From positions 1 to 8,767 of the forward strand of contig JBGPSQ010000119.1 of NCBI GenBank assembly GCA_041490205.1: a stretch of DNA of 8,767 bases, written 5' to 3'. Under the pieces are notes generated by a model. The model was not told the DNA's origin. It saw nothing but the letters and a program-made list of their open reading frames with translations, and made no database searches. Origin of the DNA: DATDDB01 sp041490205 (GTDB lineage: Bacteria; Pseudomonadota; Gammaproteobacteria; Burkholderiales; Gallionellaceae). The position numbers were made by a program, and so were the translations under genes. This document shows, piece by piece, positions 5,462 through 8,767 of the stretch. The stretch's first letter is position 1. Each line of letters starts with the position of its first letter.

Positions 5462-7294
5462 ATGTGCGGTATCGTAGGCGCGGTAGCGAAAAAGAACGTT
5501 GTGCCCATGCTGGTGGAGGGCTTGAGCCGCCTGGAATATCGCGGCTACGATTCGGCGGGCCTGGCCGTGCTCGGCAAGAACGAGATCCGCCGCGTGCGCG
5601 CGGTGGGCCGTGTATCGGAAATGCAGGCCCGTGCCGATCAGGAACATCTTACCGGCACAACGGGTATCGGCCATACGCGCTGGGCGACGCACGGCGGAGT
5701 TACCGAACTCAATGCGCACCCGCATGTCTCCCGCGGCGAGATCGCAGTAGTGCACAACGGCATCATCGAAAATCACGAAGAGCAGCGCGCGCGCCTGAAG
5801 CAGCTCGGCTATGTGTTCGAATCGCAGACCGACACCGAAGTCATTGCGCACCTGATACACCATTACTACACGGCGAGCAAAGACCTGTTCACCGCCACCA
5901 GGCAGGCCACGGCGGAACTGAGCGGCGCATTTGCCATCGCCGTCATCTCCAGGCATGCGCCCGATGAGATGGTCTGCGCGCGCATGGGCTGCCCGTTGCT
6001 GATCGGCCTGGGCGAAGGAGAAAACTTCATCGCGTCGGACGTGTCGGCCCTGCTCTCCGCCACGCGCCGTGTCATATACCTGGAAGACGGCGATGCGGCA
6101 AGGATCACCACGAAAGGCGTGGAGCTTACTGATCGCGATGGCAAGAAAATCGAGCGCCCGGTGCATGTCAGCGAAATGTCGCTGGCTTCGCTGGAACTGG
6201 GCCCGTACAGCCATTTCATGCAGAAGGAAATTCACGAACAGCCGCGCGCCCTGACTGACAGCATAGAGGCGGTGATAGACAGCAACAGCTTCGACGTAGA
6301 ACTGTTCGGGAAAGAAGCGGCCGGGACGTTCAGCCAAATTGATTCGATACTGATACTCGCCGCAGGCACCAGCTATTACGCGGGGTTGACCGCGAAATAC
6401 TGGCTGGAAAGCATCGCCCGCCTGCCGACTTCCGTGGAGATAGCCAGCGAATACCGCTACCGCAGCTCGGTGCCCAACCCGCGCCAGCTCATCATCACCA
6501 TCTCGCAATCAGGCGAAACGCTGGATACGATGGAAGCGCTCAAGCACGCAAAGGCGCTCGGGCAGCAACAGACGCTCTCCATTTGCAACGTGCAGGAGAG
6601 CGCCATCCCGCGCGCCTCCAAGCTGGTGTTCTACACCCGCGCCGGGGCCGAAATCGGCGTGGCCTCCACCAAGGCTTTCACCACGCAGCTGGTCGCCCTG
6701 TTCATTCTCGCGGCCACGCTCGCCAAGCAGCGCAATGTGCTCGACAAGCAGCAAGAGCAAAGTATGCTGGAAGCGTTGCGCCAGATACCCGGCAGCGTGC
6801 AGCACGCGCTCAACCTCGAGCCGCAGATACGCGAATGGGCCAAGTCATTTGCCGACAAGCAGCATGCGCTGTTCCTGGGGCGCGGCATCCACTACCCGAT
6901 CGCGCTGGAAGGCGCGCTCAAGCTCAAGGAAATTTCATACATCCATGCCGAGGCTTACCCGGCGGGCGAGCTCAAGCATGGCCCGCTGGCGCTGGTGGAT
7001 GAAAACATGCCGGTGGTGGTCATCGCCCCGAACGATGCGCTTCTGGAAAAAGTAAAATCCAACATGCAGGAAGTGCGCGCGCGCGGCGGGCAAGTCTATG
7101 TGTTTGCCGATCTCGACAGCCACTTCAGCGAAAGCGAAGGCGTGCACGTCATCCGCACCCCGCGTCATGTCGGTGTGCTATCCCCCATCCTGCACTCCAT
7201 CCCCGTGCAACTGCTGGCCTATCACGCAGCATTGCTCAAGGGAACGGACGTGGACAAGCCAAGAAATCTCGCAAAATCAGTAACAGTGGAGTAG
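5462..7294 (+). CDS. glmS: Glutamine--fructose-6-phosphate aminotransferase (isomerising)
   Basis: 610 residues, family length. It converts fructose-6-phosphate and glutamine to glucosamine-6-phosphate and glutamate, the first committed step to UDP-GlcNAc. The N-terminal Ntn glutaminase domain begins with MCGIVGAV; Cys2 becomes the nucleophile after Met removal, which fixes the start although GGAG (5444-5447) is 14 bases away. It also has YRGYDSAG (26-33), HTRWATHG (71-78), HNGIIEN (98-104) and TDTE (123-126). Two SIS sugar-isomerase domains follow: AAGTSYYAG (300-308), SQSGET (348-353) and ASTKAFT (401-407), then GRGIHYPIALEGALKLKE (473-490), ELKHGP (503-508), and the tail Lys605, equivalent to the ring-opening Lys603 of E. 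coli. The last 11 codons or so (from CCA 7259) are unusually A-rich in third position, and a host-like second copy of the tail lies 125 bp downstream. No glmS ribozyme is present in the 19-bp gap before it. Confidence 0.98.
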   Translation: MCGIVGAVAKKNVVPMLVEGLSRLEYRGYDSAGLAVLGKNEIRRVRAVGRVSEMQARADQEHLTGTTGIGHTRWATHGGVTELNAHPHVSRGEIAVVHNGIIENHEEQRARLKQLGYVFESQTDTEVIAHLIHHYYTASKDLFTATRQATAELSGAFAIAVISRHAPDEMVCARMGCPLLIGLGEGENFIASDVSALLSATRRVIYLEDGDAARITTKGVELTDRDGKKIERPVHVSEMSLASLELGPYSHFMQKEIHEQPRALTDSIEAVIDSNSFDVELFGKEAAGTFSQIDSILILAAGTSYYAGLTAKYWLESIARLPTSVEIASEYRYRSSVPNPRQLIITISQSGETLDTMEALKHAKALGQQQTLSICNVQESAIPRASKLVFYTRAGAEIGVASTKAFTTQLVALFILAATLAKQRNVLDKQQEQSMLEALRQIPGSVQHALNLEPQIREWAKSFADKQHALFLGRGIHYPIALEGALKLKEISYIHAEAYPAGELKHGPLALVDENMPVVVIAPNDALLEKVKSNMQEVRARGGQVYVFADLDSHFSESEGVHVIRTPRHVGVLSPILHSIPVQLLAYHAALLKGTDVDKPRNLAKSVTVE

Positions 7295-7419
7295 CCGAGA
7301 CAGTATTAACGCGAGGTTTTTGGCTTGCGGTGGAGGCTAACTTGCGCAGCAAGTTAAACACGCAGTGCGGACGGAACCACAACTACAGCAATCTTGCCAA
7401 GTCCGTCACTGTCGAGTGA
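7265..7419 (+). repeat. Duplicated glmS 3' end flanking a short insertion scar
   Basis: Two 30-base copies, 7265-7294 (in frame with glmS) and 7390-7419 (different frame, detached), each encode NLAKSVTVE plus a stop (TAG and TGA). Of 27 sense bases 20 agree. All first and second codon positions are identical and all seven differences are synonymous third positions. The detached copy ends its codons in C/G/T like the rest of glmS; the attached copy mostly ends them in A. The 95 bases between (7295-7389) have no gene. This pattern fits an element that integrated into the glmS tail, supplied its own tail, pushed the original one outwards, and was later lost except for this remnant. Confidence 0.7.
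7338..7356. repeat. Perfect hairpin inside the glmS-tail scar
   Basis: TAACTTGC (7338-7345) and GCAAGTTA (7349-7356) form an 8-bp perfect stem with a 3-base loop, 43 bases after the glmS stop. No T-run follows, so it is not a convincing terminator. It lies wholly within the segment between the two glmS tails and may be part of the inserted DNA. Confidence 0.5.
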
Positions 7420-7425
7420 CGGACT
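7400..7425. terminator. Hairpin spanning the detached glmS tail and the 3' end of the convergent gene
   Basis: A perfect 11-bp stem (7400-7410 with 7415-7425; GTCCGTCACT / AGTGACGGAC plus one A-T pair) has a 4-base loop, GTCG. The left arm lies in the detached glmS codons KSVT, the right arm covers its stop and the TAG stop of the minus-strand gene. Only a weak T content follows on the minus strand, so termination strength is uncertain. In the original arrangement it would have sat exactly between two convergent genes. A second perfect stem, GGCATGC / GCATGCC (7428-7434 with 7438-7444), lies beside it within the minus-strand coding end. Confidence 0.4.
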
Positions 7426-8758
7426 AAGGCATGCGATGCATGCCAAATCGTTCGATATAGAGAAGCTTCGGCGAAGGTTCCGCCTTGCCTTTGACGAACA
7501 TGGTCAGGGCGGAATAGCGAACGCGGCCATCGTCATAGTGCAGTATGAGCGTGTAATCCTTGATCTCATAGCGACCCGCGCCGGGAGATTTCATCTTGTC
7601 ATCAAGGCCTATGCCCAGAACGGTGGCCCATAGCCCATCGTCACGGAATCGCCCGTCTTGTTGGAAATGCAGCACCGGATGCATGCCGGGAGCGGATAAT
7701 GCGGGATCGGCGGGGTCCGAGAACGTGGTCCATGCGCCGTTCAGCTTTAATCCGTCAACCGATGCGCAGCGATAATAGTGGGTGCTGTCGTATTCGATTT
7801 CGTCCTTGCTGACGAGCTTGATATTGAAGGGGTGAGTTACGGCAGGTTTGCGCGCTTCTCCCCGCGATCCGGACGCGCTCCAGGTTCCCCAGTAGTCCTT
7901 GATGTTTGGGTCATTGCGCAGTGTCTCGCGATCGGCGCCTGCGAAGCCCATTCTCGGTATGTCTGAATAGAGTACGCCGTCTCCGTAAAATGACAGATAG
8001 CGTTCCTGGATATGGCTGCCGGTGATCGGCATTCCTGTGATGGGCATATATATTCCCATCCACACTCCGCTGATGCCGCTTCCGCGAGGGGAATTGGCGC
8101 CTGCGGAGCCACCGGTGACTGGCGTCTTGGCTGTAGCCATGGCTGAAGCGGTTCCAGCCACACTGTTCAACAGCTTCATTGATCCGAGGATCATGTCGGC
8201 AGCACCTTTGCACTTGGCAAGGGTATCCTTGCTGGGTGCATTCACCAGAATGCTGAAAACAGATTTGTCAGCCTGAAAGGTATAAAGTCTCGAATAATAT
8301 TTAAATCCGTTAGCTTCGACGTCTTGCTCTCCCGTCATGTATGGGATTCCGCTGCTCGTCGTTCCATTTTTCATGCTCGGGGTATTATCAAAGTGCGCAC
8401 CGGATAAAATCTGCTGCCAATCCGTGAAGAATTCCTGCTCCATCGTTCCGCTGGCGGGACGGCTGGAATAAACCGCGATCTGGCAATAAGTCTTTTCCTG
8501 TTGATCCGTTTGTGTAAAACCGATGTGATCTGCGCCACGTTCCGCGGTAAATTCGCCGGGAGCATCGAATCGAATTTTGTCGAGCGTTTCGCCTGCGAAA
8601 GCGCAAGATGACGTAAGCAGCAGTAGCGCCGCAAGAAATATCCCATTTCCATGCGAAAGCATGGATGAAATGGATAATTTGTGAATTGCTTCCGGGCACC
8701 GATATGAATCGTTGTCATGCAACATACAGGAAGGATGATGGACAGTATAAGGATGCAT
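7424..8758 (-). CDS. Exported protein of unknown function with two similar G-x-W modules
   Basis: 444 residues counted from ATG 8756-8758, which has GGAG 5 bases upstream at the very edge of the window. The frame is still open there, so the gene could extend beyond. A classical signal peptide starts at Met33 (MLSHGNGIFLAALLLLTSS) with a likely signal peptidase cut after AFA (53-55). Met33 (ATG 8660-8662) is therefore an attractive start, but it has no ribosome site. TSSC at 49-52 is a poor lipobox. The mature protein has an N-terminal domain (about 56-196), a Gly/Ser/Ala/Thr-rich linker (about 199-230) and two related modules. One runs from GVW 231 with LSFYGDGVLYSD and YWGTW; the other runs from GAW 341 with LHFQQDGRFRDDG and GAGRYEI. 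Periplasmic or surface location is expected; no enzyme motif is seen. It converges on glmS. Confidence 0.75.
   Translation of the reverse strand: MHPYTVHHPSCMLHDNDSYRCPEAIHKLSISSMLSHGNGIFLAALLLLTSSCAFAGETLDKIRFDAPGEFTAERGADHIGFTQTDQQEKTYCQIAVYSSRPASGTMEQEFFTDWQQILSGAHFDNTPSMKNGTTSSGIPYMTGEQDVEANGFKYYSRLYTFQADKSVFSILVNAPSKDTLAKCKGAADMILGSMKLLNSVAGTASAMATAKTPVTGGSAGANSPRGSGISGVWMGIYMPITGMPITGSHIQERYLSFYGDGVLYSDIPRMGFAGADRETLRNDPNIKDYWGTWSASGSRGEARKPAVTHPFNIKLVSKDEIEYDSTHYYRCASVDGLKLNGAWTTFSDPADPALSAPGMHPVLHFQQDGRFRDDGLWATVLGIGLDDKMKSPGAGRYEIKDYTLILHYDDGRVRYSALTMFVKGKAEPSPKLLYIERFGMHRMP
8648..8665. repeat. Hairpin covering the internal Met33 start codon
   Basis: TCCATGC (8648-8654) and GCATGGA (8659-8665) form a 7-bp perfect stem with a 4-base loop. 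On the minus-strand transcript the stem contains the AUG of Met33, the codon that would start a plain signal peptide. It could occlude that start, or favour use of the upstream start, or be coincidence. Confidence 0.35.
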
Positions 8759-8767
8759 AACGACTCC

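Noticed and set aside
4045..5508. 487-codon open frame on the minus strand, antisense to glmU
   Set aside because: It overlies a certain glmU gene, has low-complexity His/Arg/Ala-rich composition typical of the antisense of GC-biased coding sequence, and has no ribosome site or family motif.
5348..6508. 386-codon open frame on the minus strand, antisense to glmS
   Set aside because: It overlaps the well-supported glmU end and glmS start, and its composition is that of a frame shadow.
7295..7389. Integron attC site, because of GTTAAAC after the 7338-7356 stem
   Set aside because: The partner core of RYYYAAC form is missing (GGCTAAC does not fit) and the folded region is too short for attC.
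7295..7389. Tn7-like transposon end
   Set aside because: An outward-reading TGTGG...CCGCAC sequence on the minus strand slightly recalls Tn7 ends, but there is no matching opposite end, no repeated binding sites and no 5-bp target duplication next to the glmS stop.
1..8767. CRISPR array, tRNA or rRNA genes
   Set aside because: No regularly spaced repeats and no tRNA or rRNA hallmarks were seen on either strand.

Overview
The window looks like a stretch of a betaproteobacterial chromosome, plausibly from the Nitrosomonadales/Gallionella-like group. The basis is the close match of the ATP synthase, GlmU and GlmS proteins to proteobacterial families and the conserved gene order atpD-atpC ... 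glmU-glmS. The genus is a guess made without a database search.

Layout. Bases 1-331 hold the 3' end of atpD, followed by a complete atpC (340-768) and a textbook intrinsic terminator (788-815). This closes the F1Fo ATP synthase operon. Next comes a REP-like palindrome (875-896). An accessory block of about 3 kb then separates atpC from glmU. It carries three genes, all on the minus strand. In transcription order they are: a small OmpR/PhoB-type winged-helix regulator with only half a receiver domain (3580-3041), preceded by an overlapping 20-codon leader ORF; a cytoplasmic Cys/His protein with a papain/NlpC-like pattern (2716-1871); and a protein whose motif order resembles the CheD glutamine deamidase fold (1748-951). 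A good sigma70-type promoter overlapped by two CTGACAAT direct repeats one helical turn apart lies directly after the regulator gene and points at the other two genes. A 108-bp MITE-like element sits in the presumed leader of that transcript.

The plus-strand glmU-glmS pair (4075-5442, 5462-7294; 19-bp gap) supplies UDP-N-acetylglucosamine: GlmS makes glucosamine-6-phosphate from fructose-6-phosphate and glutamine, and GlmU acetylates and uridylylates glucosamine-1-phosphate. Upstream of glmU is a 93-bp region able to fold into a closing stem with two inner hairpins.

The most striking structural signal is downstream of glmS. The last nine codons plus stop occur twice, exactly 125 bp apart (7265-7294 and 7390-7419). 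Both encode NLAKSVTVE-stop, but seven of the nine codons differ, all at third positions. The outer copy has host-like third positions and the copy now fused to glmS has A-rich ones. This is what a gene-end-restoring integration, later reduced to a small scar, would leave.

Convergent to glmS is a minus-strand gene (8758-7424) for an exported protein of unknown function with two similar C-terminal G-x-W modules. Its true start may lie at or beyond the right edge of the window.
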